Shown here piece by piece: positions 42,045-49,699 of a stretch of 64,000 bases of DNA. Each line of letters opens with the position of its first letter. The first letter of the stretch is position 1. The notes below the pieces were generated by a model. It was given only the letters and a program-made list of their open reading frames with translations, was not told the DNA's origin and did not search any database. The translations under genes were made by a program, and so were the position numbers. This stretch comes from CALMKX01 sp036274895 (GTDB lineage Bacteria > Acidobacteriota > Thermoanaerobaculia > Multivoradales > SZUA-115): NCBI GenBank assembly GCA_036274895.1, contig DASUEU010000069.1, forward strand, positions 186,001-250,000. The letters run 5' to 3'.

Positions 42045-43193
42045 TCAGCGAGTCTGTTGTTCGATCAACGTGTGGATCTGCGCATCCCCTATCTCCGCAC
42101 TCCGCAGCAACCGTCGCGCCTCCCAGGGATCCGTAGGCAGGCGCAGAGCCACTCCCAAGAGTTCGCGATGATCCGGCCGGGGCTCGGTCATGCCGTTGCC
42201 CAGGTAGTAGTCGCGCCGGACGTAGGCGAGCAAGTAGCGGGGAAGAGATGCGCCGTCGTCGAAGGCCAGTGAGGCTGCCAACTGCTCTTCGATCTTCTTG
42301 ACCTCGGCTCGGGCGAGGACGCGAGGGCGGCGTCCGCGAAGCAGGCCGAGGGCCAGGTGGTAGTAGAACCCGGCGGCATCCGGTGCCAAGGCCAGCGCGC
42401 GCTCGAGGTGCTTGATCGCAGCGTCGTACATCCGGATCTCGAGGAACAGCAGCCCCATGGCGTGGTGGACGTCCGCGTCCTCCCTGCCGGCGTCGATCAG
42501 TGCCTTGTACTGTCGGATGACCGCTTGAATCTCCGCGGGCGAGAGGCCTTCGATCTGGGCATAGGTCGTAGGGTCGGGACTTTGCTGGCTGTGGCCGGAC
42601 TTCTTGCGGGGTCGGAGGGGTGGTCCCTGAAGGAGGATCGGCACGGTGTGCCCGTCGAAGTTGCCTTCGAGGAGGAGGCGCGTCTTACCGTGCTCGAACG
42701 CTGCCGAATAGTCACAGCCGTCCGCCAGGGCGTCGTAGAAGCCGCTGACGAAGTGGATCGCCGCCCGGTCCTCGACCTCGCGGCGCATGCCGATGACGAA
42801 GGGGATCGAGCGAGCAATCTCCTTCGCCTGGTTTTCGGTGCTGCAGGCGTTCAGGATCACGCAGTCGAGATCGTCCTGGAAGAGCTGGAAGAGCGCCGCG
42901 AGGGCCTCTCCCCGCACCCGCTGGAGCGTCCCGTCGTCGCGTTCGAGCAGGATCTCCCCGCGCTCCGAGCCGTGACCGGAGAAATGGACGATGCGTGGGT
43001 GGAGCTCGAGCACGGCCCGGTGGAGATCCCGGGCACGGGAGGCGTGGCGCTCTGCGATGGTGAAGCGGTCGCGGTGCTCGGCCAGCCGCAGGCCCTCTCG
43101 CAGGTCCCGGATCTCCTGGTCGAAGCGCAGGCGCTGCGTGCCTTCCGGTGCTGCCGAGAGGAACAAGATGGTCTGGGCTGGCTCGGGGCTCAT
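42045..43193 (-). CDS. CHAT-domain protease with TPR-like tail
   Basis: ATG 43193 (MSPEPAQTILFL) has TGGAGG 5 bases upstream. The 382-residue protein starts directly with a CHAT domain: H74 (VHFSGHGSERGE) and C117 (VILNACSTENQA), followed by the typical FVSGFYDALADG...AFEHGK segment. A Pro/Lys-rich linker (about 205-225) leads to TPR-like helices (about 235-330). This compact CHAT form is common in bacterial conflict operons with effector-associated modules. It is transcribed away from the small gene at 43338. It may be a protease switched by binding at its TPR part. Confidence 0.82.
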   Translation of the reverse strand: MSPEPAQTILFLSAAPEGTQRLRFDQEIRDLREGLRLAEHRDRFTIAERHASRARDLHRAVLELHPRIVHFSGHGSERGEILLERDDGTLQRVRGEALAALFQLFQDDLDCVILNACSTENQAKEIARSIPFVIGMRREVEDRAAIHFVSGFYDALADGCDYSAAFEHGKTRLLLEGNFDGHTVPILLQGPPLRPRKKSGHSQQSPDPTTYAQIEGLSPAEIQAVIRQYKALIDAGREDADVHHAMGLLFLEIRMYDAAIKHLERALALAPDAAGFYYHLALGLLRGRRPRVLARAEVKKIEEQLAASLAFDDGASLPRYLLAYVRRDYYLGNGMTEPRPDHRELLGVALRLPTDPWEARRLLRSAEIGDAQIHTLIEQQTR

Positions 43194-43337
43194 CGGCCTC
43201 CACAGACTCGCCTCCGGGCAGAAGGTTGAGACCTCAGAGATTTCTCCCCTCCCCCCTGCGATAACGCCCCCCCTCATCCCACTACCCCCCTGAGTGCATG
43301 GAGCACCAACCCCTAACCGGATGAGAGGAGCAACACC
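43194..43337. promoter_or_regulatory. Divergent intergenic region
   Basis: These 144 bases separate the CHAT gene (minus) from the orphan gene at 43338 (plus) and should hold both promoters. The stretch 43241-43290 is a pyrimidine-rich C/T run broken by GATAAC. TTGAGA (43226-43231) is the only -35-like box, and its spacing to GATAAC is too long. No firm promoter can be assigned. Confidence 0.4.
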
Positions 43338-43700
43338 ATGGCCGTACTGTTCTACAAGTCGAACATCTCCAGCTACCAGATCAGCGACTTCACGGGAGCC
43401 GTCCCGACCTCCCAGACCAACAGCTGGAACCTGACGACCTCGGGAGCGCCGGTGCCCAACGACGAGGCGCGCAGCTGCATCCTGATGGACGTGAGCAAGG
43501 GCACGGTGATCTCGGTCTACGACAGCTCGAGCGGCTCCACCAGCGACGACTACACGACCATCACCGCGCTCGAGAACATCGTCCAGCTGGTGATCTCGAC
43601 CTTCGAGCAGTCCTTCAGCAGCTCGCAGGTGGTCGTGACCTGGAACAAGCACAACGGACTGGACGGCAAGGTCTCCCTGATCAAGATCCAGGCCCCGTAA
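43338..43700 (+). CDS. 120-residue orphan protein at the head of the caspase operon
   Basis: ATG 43338 follows AGAGGAG. The product is rich in Ser, Thr, Val, Asn and Asp and poor in Arg and Leu, unlike every neighbour. It is predicted to be a beta-sheet protein. It has no signal peptide, no membrane helix and only one Cys (C47). The order of strands (CILMDVSKGTVISVYDSSSG, then DDYTTITAL) faintly recalls beta/gamma-crystallin repeats; that is a guess. A hairpin separates it from the caspase gene 77 bases downstream, which would favour higher expression of this gene. It could be the caspase substrate, an inhibitor or a sensor. Confidence 0.7.
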   Translation: MAVLFYKSNISSYQISDFTGAVPTSQTNSWNLTTSGAPVPNDEARSCILMDVSKGTVISVYDSSSGSTSDDYTTITALENIVQLVISTFEQSFSSSQVVVTWNKHNGLDGKVSLIKIQAP

Positions 43701-43701
43701 G

Positions 43702-43728
43702 GCGGCCGGTTCTCAACCGAAGGGCCGC
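43702..43728 (+). terminator. Nested hairpin between the orphan and caspase genes
   Basis: GCGGC (43702-43706) pairs with GCCGC (43724-43728), and CGGTT (43707-43711) pairs with AACCG (43715-43719) around a 3-base loop, with a 4-base bulge on one side. It begins one base after the stop of the orphan gene. No T run follows, so it may act as an attenuator or an RNA-stabilising stem rather than a full terminator. Confidence 0.4.
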
Positions 43729-43777
43729 GAGCGGGTTCTCTTCGGGGTGAACGCCCACCCCGAAGGGAGCCCCGCCC

Positions 43778-46060
43778 ATGCCTGCTTCCCGCCCCGCCCG
43801 CCGCGCCGTCATCGTCGGCATCAATCGCTACACCCATCCGCTCAGCTCCGATGAGGTCGCCCTCGGTGCCGGCCGGGACTGCGCCCCGGCCCTGCGTTGG
43901 ACGGACCTGCTCGGTGCGGTGCCGGATGCATGGGATTTTCAGGAGCTGCTGACTCGGCGCTTCGACTTCGAGCTCGAGCACTGCAAGTTGCTGACGAACG
44001 AGGAAGCGACCCGGGAGGGCATTCGCCAGGCCCTCGAGGAGGTGCTCGTCGGGCCGGCCGAGGCGGGGGATGAGCTGGTGTTCTATTACTCGGGGCATGG
44101 CTCGCGGGTGCCCAACTCGCTGTCGCCGGAGCCGGACGGGATGGACGAGTCGCTGGTGCCGTCCGACTCGGCCCGCGGCGCCCTCGACCTGCGGGACAAG
44201 GAGCTGCGGCGGCTGCTCCATCCGGTGCTGGAACGCAAGGCGCGGCTGACGGCGATCCTCGACTCTTGCCACAGCGGCTCGGCCCTGCGGGGGCTACCGG
44301 GGTGGGCGCAGCGCCGGGGGGTGGTGCCTGACACCCGCGACGCGGCGGACCCGGGCCCCTGGGGGCCGACGCTCGAGGCGTCCGGGGCCCTGGTGCTCTC
44401 GGCCTGCCAGGACGACCAAGGGGCCTGGGAGACGGCCGAGGACGGCCGGCCCCGCGGGGCCTTCTCGCGGGCCTTCTTCCGGGTGCTGGCCGAAGCGGGC
44501 GGGGACGAGAGCGTGGAGGCCCTGTTCCTGCGCAGCAAGGCCCTGCTACAACTGGGCACTCGCTTTCAGGAGCCGGTTCTCGGGGGGCCGAAGGAGCGTT
44601 GGTCGGCGAAGATCTTCGGCACCGAGAAGGTGCGCAGCCGCCGGCTGATCGCGGTGGGACGGGTCGGCGAGGATGGGCTCCTGGGGCTCCAGGGCGGCTG
44701 GGTGCACGGCCTCGCCGTGGGCAGCGGACTGGTGCGCTCGCGGCACGCCGGCGAGGGGGGCCGGGTGCGCGTGACGGAGGTGCTGGGGCCGGTCTCGGCC
44801 ACGGGGTTGCAGGTCGGGGGAGAAGACGCCCCCCTGGCCGTGGGGGACCTGTTGGCCGTGGACGCCCGGCAGGTGGCGGTGGAATCCCCCCTGAAGGTCT
44901 TCGTGCCGACGGCGGCCGAGGGCTGGCGGAAGACCGTCGCCTGGGTGGAAGGGCTGCGGCGCCGCGCCGAGGCGGCGGGTCTGGGGTGGGCGGAGGATCC
45001 CGTTTCTGCCGACGTGGGCGTGGTCATGAGCCCGCGGGGGGAGGCCTGGGCTCTGACCGGAGGGGACGGCCGAATCCTGCCGATCGAGCACGAAGACCGC
45101 GCCGAGCGGGTGATCGAGCTCGCCCGGAACCTGGGGGCCGGGCGCGACCTGTTCGTGAGCCTGCCGGCCTCCGAGGCCCTGGCCGAGGCGCTCGTCGAGG
45201 GTTTCGGCCAGGACAGCGACGCCGTCGAGGTGGTGGAGGACCCGAGCGCCGCGGACTACCTGCTGACCGGGCGCTGGAACGCCGGGGGCGTCGAATACGC
45301 CTGGGTGCGGCCCGAGGTGCTGGCCGAGGACGACCTCGCCTCCGCCCTGCCCCTGCGCACCGACTTCCATCGGCTTGGTGAGGACGACCGCACGGGGGCC
45401 GAGCAACTCGCCTGGCTCCTGCGCGAGGTGGCCCTGCGCCTGGCCAAGATCCGCTCCTGGTTGACCTTGGAGTCTCCCCGGGCGGACACCTGGGGCTACG
45501 AGCTGGCTCTGGAGGTCGGTGGGCGACGCGTCACGGGCGGCGGCGAGCTTCTCCAGGGGGAGGTCTACAGCCCCCTGCTGTTGCGGTCCAATGGGGAAGG
45601 GCGGAACCGGCTGGAGCGCCGCTGGGTCTACGTCCTCACCCTCGACAGCTTCGGCAAGGTGCAGCTTCTCTACCCGGTCTCCGCCTTCGGCAACGTCGAG
45701 AACCGCTTTCCCTTGGACGAGCGCGAGGCACCGGAAACGATCCGCCTGCCCTGCGGCCGGGGCTACCGTATCGGCGCTCCGTTCGGGGTGGATTTCTTCT
45801 TCTTGCTGACCTCGGCCGAGGCTGTGCCCAACCCCTGGATCCTCGAGTCCGAGGGTGTCCGGCTGCGCGGGGAAGGCAGCCCGAGTGCCCTCGAGCGCTT
45901 GCTGACCGGCCGGGGTGCGGTCCTGAGGGGCTCGGAGCCGGTGGCGGTGCCGAAAGCTTGGTCGCTGGAGCGGTTCTCGATCCGGACGCGGGGGCGGGTG
46001 GTCGGGGATCTCGAGGCGGAAGCGACCGAGCCGGCGGTGCGGATGCGGGCGCCGGTGTAG
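43778..46060 (+). CDS. Caspase-family protease (C14) with DUF4384-like domain
   Basis: ATG 43778 follows GAAGGGAG. The N-terminal ~300 residues of the 760-residue product are a caspase domain: VIVGINRYTH (11-20), catalytic H107 (YYSGHGSR) and C164 (ILDSCHSGSA), then a segment that would complete the p10-like part. The middle (about 300-560) is beta-rich. Residues ~565-690 resemble DUF4384 (WVYVLTLDSFGKVQLLYP), a domain often fused to bacterial caspases and exported proteases. There is no signal peptide or membrane helix. The gene lies between the orphan at 43338 and the CHAT-FGE gene, so the three probably form one operon. Confidence 0.85.
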   Translation: MPASRPARRAVIVGINRYTHPLSSDEVALGAGRDCAPALRWTDLLGAVPDAWDFQELLTRRFDFELEHCKLLTNEEATREGIRQALEEVLVGPAEAGDELVFYYSGHGSRVPNSLSPEPDGMDESLVPSDSARGALDLRDKELRRLLHPVLERKARLTAILDSCHSGSALRGLPGWAQRRGVVPDTRDAADPGPWGPTLEASGALVLSACQDDQGAWETAEDGRPRGAFSRAFFRVLAEAGGDESVEALFLRSKALLQLGTRFQEPVLGGPKERWSAKIFGTEKVRSRRLIAVGRVGEDGLLGLQGGWVHGLAVGSGLVRSRHAGEGGRVRVTEVLGPVSATGLQVGGEDAPLAVGDLLAVDARQVAVESPLKVFVPTAAEGWRKTVAWVEGLRRRAEAAGLGWAEDPVSADVGVVMSPRGEAWALTGGDGRILPIEHEDRAERVIELARNLGAGRDLFVSLPASEALAEALVEGFGQDSDAVEVVEDPSAADYLLTGRWNAGGVEYAWVRPEVLAEDDLASALPLRTDFHRLGEDDRTGAEQLAWLLREVALRLAKIRSWLTLESPRADTWGYELALEVGGRRVTGGGELLQGEVYSPLLLRSNGEGRNRLERRWVYVLTLDSFGKVQLLYPVSAFGNVENRFPLDEREAPETIRLPCGRGYRIGAPFGVDFFFLLTSAEAVPNPWILESEGVRLRGEGSPSALERLLTGRGAVLRGSEPVAVPKAWSLERFSIRTRGRVVGDLEAEATEPAVRMRAPV

Positions 46061-46115
46061 ATCGTGTGCCGGGAGGCTCGTCAACCAACGGGACGCCGAG
46101 AGTGTCTCTGTCATC

Positions 46116-47972
46116 GTGCGAAGCGACCTGCGCAGTGAACCCTCGGAGCGGGAAGACGCCCGCCCCCATCTCGAGGTCTTCGTCGAGCGAGGCGACGACC
46201 TCGAGTTCGAGGTCCACGTCGAGACCTCGCTCGGGGATGGACCGGCCCGTCGTCGCTTCCGGGAGCCCTTCGCCGAGCGCGAGGTCGCGGCCCTCCACCA
46301 GTGGGCCGCTTCCGGCCGCGGCTCGAAGCGGGTCTGGGACTCCGAGACCGAGCCGCGTGAGCAGCTGCGCCAGCTCGGCCAGCGCCTGTTCGAGGCGGTC
46401 TTCGCCGGCGAGGTGCTGAGCCGGCTGCGCAGCGCCCTGGCGGCGGCCCGCGAGCACGGCCGGCCCTTGGCCCTTCGTCTGCGTCTGCGGGGAGACGCCC
46501 GCCTGGCGGAGTGGCCCTGGGAGTCGCTGTGGGACCCGCATTCTCGGAGTTACCTGGCCCTGGACCAGGTCACGGTGTCGCGTGTCGTGGAGGAGGTTTC
46601 GGGCACGCCGCGTTCGAACGGGGGCCGCGAGCTGCGGGTGCTGGTAGTGGCCGCGTCGCCTCGGGGCCAGGCCGACCTCGGCGTGGACGGCGAGCTGGCG
46701 CAGATCCAGGCCGCCTTCGCGGGCGGGTCCGGCCGTCGCAACGTGACCCTCGTTTCCCATCCGCACGCCACGCGCCGCACTCTTCGCGAGCTGCTCAAGA
46801 GGGCACACTTCGACGTGCTGCACTTCATTGGCCACGGCGAGCCGGCGGCGATCCTGCTCGAGGGCGAGGGCGGACGGCCCGATCCCGTTTCGGCCCAGGA
46901 GCTGTCCGGGATGTTCCGTCGGCGGCCGGTCCGGGGGCGTCGCAGGAGTCCGACTCTGCCCCGGCTGGTGGTGCTCAACGCCTGTGACAGTGCCCGGCTG
47001 CCGGGCTCGGGCCGGCTCGATGGGCTGGCTCAGCAGCTGGTGCGGTCGGGGGTACCCGCCGTCATCGCCATGGCCTTTCCGATCTCGGACGGCACGGCGC
47101 TGCGCTTCTCCGAGGAGCTCTACGACCGGCTGGCGCTGGGAGTCGGCCCAGAGGAGGCCCTCACCGAGGTGCGCAACGAGCTGTCCACCCGCGGGCACGG
47201 CACGGGGTGGCTGGCGCCCGTGCTGTACCTGCACCCGCAGCGGTCGCAGCTGGGACCAGAAGCATGGCCGCTGCGTCCGGCACCGTGGCCTCGCTGGCTC
47301 GGGGGCCTGGGACTGGCCTCCCTGGCCGGCTGGTTGCTTTGGCTCTGGTACAGCAACCTCCCGGTGGTCTTGCCGCCTTCGGATCCCGCCTGCCCCTCGC
47401 CCGATCTCGTCGAGCTGCACTTCGTGAAGATCGACCCGGCGGGCGGTCAGAAACCTTTCTGCATGATGGCGACCGAGCTGACGGAAGGGCAGTGGGCGGC
47501 GATCACGGGCAAGCCGGCGAAGAGGCCGGACTTTCCCAAGGGGAATCTCTCGTACGAGGACAGCCTGGAGCTGATCGAAAGGCTCGACGAGCTGGCGGGA
47601 GCAGCGGTCCACCGACTGCCCACCAACGCCGAATGGGACCTCGCTGCGGCATGGGCCGACGGTCCGGAGGATCTCTCGCGGTACGCCAACTGCCGGAACC
47701 CGGAGCGCTCCGATGGGTACGAGGGCCTCGCGCGGGTCGCCTCCTTCGAGCCGAATGGTGCGGGGCTCTACGACATGGTGGGCAGCGTCTGGGAGTGGGT
47801 GAGCGATGGTGAAGGTGAGGCCGGCCCGAAGAGAGTACGGCGCGGAGGTTCGTACGAGACGGGACCCACCAGCTGCAACACGACCACCCGCGGCGAATCC
47901 GGCCCCGGCAAGAGTGCCGCCGACCATGGGCTGCGGTTGGTGCGGGACCTGGAGACTGCTTCTCGCCCTTGA
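46116..47972 (+). CDS. CHAT protease - membrane helix - FGE/SUMF1-like fusion
   Basis: The start is GTG 46116 with no strong Shine-Dalgarno; no better in-frame start is seen. The 618-residue protein has an N-terminal ~170-residue region and a CHAT domain with H240 (LHFIGHGEPA) and C290 (VVLNACDSAR). A Trp-rich membrane helix follows (about 393-412), and then a formylglycine-generating-enzyme (SUMF1) fold (about 430-612) with the typical LPTNAEWDLAAAWADG, MVGSVWEWVSDG and RRGGSYE blocks. FGE-type folds often serve as C-type-lectin-like binding modules in conflict systems. The layout suggests an outside or periplasmic sensor coupled through the membrane to a cytoplasmic protease. Confidence 0.82.
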   Translation: MRSDLRSEPSEREDARPHLEVFVERGDDLEFEVHVETSLGDGPARRRFREPFAEREVAALHQWAASGRGSKRVWDSETEPREQLRQLGQRLFEAVFAGEVLSRLRSALAAAREHGRPLALRLRLRGDARLAEWPWESLWDPHSRSYLALDQVTVSRVVEEVSGTPRSNGGRELRVLVVAASPRGQADLGVDGELAQIQAAFAGGSGRRNVTLVSHPHATRRTLRELLKRAHFDVLHFIGHGEPAAILLEGEGGRPDPVSAQELSGMFRRRPVRGRRRSPTLPRLVVLNACDSARLPGSGRLDGLAQQLVRSGVPAVIAMAFPISDGTALRFSEELYDRLALGVGPEEALTEVRNELSTRGHGTGWLAPVLYLHPQRSQLGPEAWPLRPAPWPRWLGGLGLASLAGWLLWLWYSNLPVVLPPSDPACPSPDLVELHFVKIDPAGGQKPFCMMATELTEGQWAAITGKPAKRPDFPKGNLSYEDSLELIERLDELAGAAVHRLPTNAEWDLAAAWADGPEDLSRYANCRNPERSDGYEGLARVASFEPNGAGLYDMVGSVWEWVSDGEGEAGPKRVRRGGSYETGPTSCNTTTRGESGPGKSAADHGLRLVRDLETASRP

Positions 47973-47988
47973 ACCCTGGGGTGGCTGG

Positions 47989-48017
47989 TTGCGCTCGAGC
48001 CTCGACGCGGCTAGGCT
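47989..48017 (+). promoter_or_regulatory. Promoter candidate of the toxin-antitoxin pair
   Basis: TTGCGC (47989-47994), a 17-base spacer and TAGGCT (48012-48017) fit a sigma-70-type promoter (4/6 and 3/6). The -10 box abuts the first operator repeat, as expected for autorepression by the antitoxin. Confidence 0.45.
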
Positions 48018-48046
48018 GTGCACGATGTTCACTCCGTGCACAATGT
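48017..48046 (+). promoter_or_regulatory. Tandem operator repeats GTGCACRATGT
   Basis: GTGCACGATGT (48018-48028) and GTGCACAATGT (48036-48046) repeat with an 18-base period, and each contains the palindrome GTGCAC. They lie between the candidate promoter and the start of the antitoxin gene at 48059. This fits a ribbon-helix-helix antitoxin that represses its own operon. Confidence 0.5.
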
Positions 48047-48058
48047 CTTGAGGTGACC

Positions 48059-48478
48059 ATGGCGACCAAGACCAGAGGGCTACGCATTCCCGAAGAGCTG
48101 GACCGCGCCATCAGCCGAGAATCCCAGGTCCGGGGCAAGTCCTGGGGTTCGATGACCGCGGAGCTACTCGAGGAGTCCCTGCGGATGCGCCGCGCCCCCG
48201 GCGTCGTCTTCCTGGACGGGCCGGCGGGCCGGCGGGCGGCGATCGCGGCTTCCGGGCTGGACGTCTGGGAGGTGATCGCCACCTGGAAAGCCGAGGGCGG
48301 CAGTTTCCCGGTGCTCCGCAATTCCTATCCCTGGCTCACCGAGCCCCAGCTGCGGGCGGCGGTCTCCTACTACGAGCTCTATCCCACCGAGATCGACGCC
48401 CGGCTGGCCAACGAGGCCGAGTGGACGCCGGAGCGGGTGGCTCGGGAGCTGCCTTTCGCCCGTCCCCGCGCCGTCTAG
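48059..48478 (+). CDS. DUF433-type antitoxin with N-terminal RHH-like domain
   Basis: ATG 48059 (MATKTRGLRIPEEL) follows GAGGTGA. Residues 1-45 fit a ribbon-helix-helix DNA-binding segment: an N-terminal strand, then RIPEELDRAISRES with a second helix. Residues ~55-125 match DUF433 (GLDVWEVIATWKAEGG, then YPWLTEPQLRAAVSYY). The 139-residue product is the expected antitoxin for the PIN-like protein encoded 10 bases downstream. Its own operator repeats lie just upstream. Confidence 0.72.
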   Translation: MATKTRGLRIPEELDRAISRESQVRGKSWGSMTAELLEESLRMRRAPGVVFLDGPAGRRAAIAASGLDVWEVIATWKAEGGSFPVLRNSYPWLTEPQLRAAVSYYELYPTEIDARLANEAEWTPERVARELPFARPRAV

Positions 48479-48487
48479 CGGCTGCGC

Positions 48488-48844
48488 ATGCTCTTCTTGC
48501 TCGACGAGGATCTGAACCCGGCGGTCGCGGCGATCGGCCGCGGGCTGGGCTTGGACGTCGAGTCGGTCCACGAGATCGACCGGCGAGGCTTCGGCGATGA
48601 GGAGCAGCTGCGGTTCTCGGCCGCTCGAGGTTGCATCTTCGTATCTCGCAACCGCGACGACTTCCTGCGCCTGACGGTGGCGTTCTTTCAGGCTGGTGAG
48701 CCTCACTTCGGGCTCCTGATCGTGCCGTACAGCCTGCCGAACCACCGACCGGAACGCATCGCCCACGCTTTGGAGCGCTGGGCGAGGCGGTGGCCCGACC
48801 CGGGTCCGTACTTCGTCGACTTCCTCTCCGCTGGTGAGAGGTAG
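48488..48844 (+). CDS. PIN-like toxin (DUF5615 / Mut7-C-like)
   Basis: The 118-residue product begins MLFLLDEDLNPAV, the signature of DUF5615 PIN-like toxins. Acidic residues follow where a PIN nuclease has its metal ligands: D6/D8 in the first strand, a DEEQ segment at about 37-40, and NRDDF at about 55-59. Proteins of this family pair with DUF433 antitoxins and are predicted RNases. It is co-transcribed with the antitoxin. The likely role is RNA cleavage when the antitoxin is lost. Confidence 0.75.
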   Translation: MLFLLDEDLNPAVAAIGRGLGLDVESVHEIDRRGFGDEEQLRFSAARGCIFVSRNRDDFLRLTVAFFQAGEPHFGLLIVPYSLPNHRPERIAHALERWARRWPDPGPYFVDFLSAGER

Positions 48845-48883
48845 GATCAGGGTTCCATCCCCATTCCCCCAGGAGCCCCGCCC

Positions 48884-49648
48884 ATGCTCGAGATCACCGC
48901 CCACGGCCCGATTCGTGAGATCCGCTTCAACCGTCCCCCGGTCAATGCCCTTTCGCCCGAGCTGGTGGCGGCGTTGCGGGGGGAGCTGGCCGGGGCGGTG
49001 CGGGATGGGGTGGAGGCGCTGGTGCTGTCCGGGCCGCCGCGGCGGTTCTCGGGCGGGCTGGACGTGCCCCTTCTGCTGAGCTTCGACCGGCCGGCGATTC
49101 TGGCCATGTGGCGAGAGTTCTACGGCCTGATGCGCGACCTCGCGGCCTGCCCGATCCCGATCGCCGCGGCGATCACCGGTCACGCGCCAGCCGGCGGGGC
49201 GGTGCTCTCGATGTTCTGCGATCGTCGCTTCATGGCCGAGGGGGACGAGAAGGGGCCTTACCTCATTGGCTTGAACGAGGTGCGGGTGGGCCTCTCGATG
49301 CCGCCGGTGATCGCCCGCACCTGCGCCCGCGTGGTGGGGGAGCGCCACGCGGCGCGGATGTGCATGGAAGGCGCCCTGATGCCGGCCGCCGAGGCCCACG
49401 CCATCGGCTTCGTGGACCGTCTGGTGCCGGGGGAAGCGGTGGTGGAGGAGGCCCTGGCCTGGTGCCGGGGCGTGCTGGCCCTGCCGCGGCAGGCCATGCT
49501 CGCCACCCGCCGGCTGTTCCGGGCGCCGATCGTGGCCCTGCTCGACGAGGACACCGGGGAGATCGAGACCATGGCGGACGTGTGGTTTTCCGCCGAGACC
49601 CAGGGGGCGATGCGGGCGATGGTGGAGGGGCTGAAGAGGAAGGGGTGA
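48884..49648 (+). CDS. Enoyl-CoA hydratase/isomerase family protein
   Basis: ATG 48884 follows CAGGAGC. The 254-residue product is a crotonase-fold enzyme. The first oxyanion-hole loop is near FSGGLDVPLL (56-65) and the second is at GHAPAGGAVLSMF (99-111), followed by GLNEVRVGLSMPP. That block and the next (ARMCMEGALMPAAEAHAIGFVDRLVP) resemble the delta3,delta2-enoyl-CoA isomerases more than hydratases, since GLNE supplies a single catalytic Glu. It acts on acyl-CoA in beta-oxidation, probably on unsaturated chains. It appears to be a housekeeping gene next to the accessory island. Confidence 0.8.
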   Translation: MLEITAHGPIREIRFNRPPVNALSPELVAALRGELAGAVRDGVEALVLSGPPRRFSGGLDVPLLLSFDRPAILAMWREFYGLMRDLAACPIPIAAAITGHAPAGGAVLSMFCDRRFMAEGDEKGPYLIGLNEVRVGLSMPPVIARTCARVVGERHAARMCMEGALMPAAEAHAIGFVDRLVPGEAVVEEALAWCRGVLALPRQAMLATRRLFRAPIVALLDEDTGEIETMADVWFSAETQGAMRAMVEGLKRKG

Positions 49649-49699
49649 GGGGGGGCTGTGTTAGCGTCCGCCGAAACGTCGTTTCGGAGGGACTCCCGG

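Noticed and set aside
14025..43230. Shared 10-mer GAAGGTTGAG in the divergent regions at 14025-14034 and 43221-43230, each preceded by CGCCTCC
   Set aside because: The distance between the two parts differs and no third copy was noticed upstream of other island genes, so I treat it as chance.
43241..43290. C/T-rich run as a possible regulatory triplex or repeat
   Set aside because: It has no internal periodicity and is short; such runs are common between genes at high GC.
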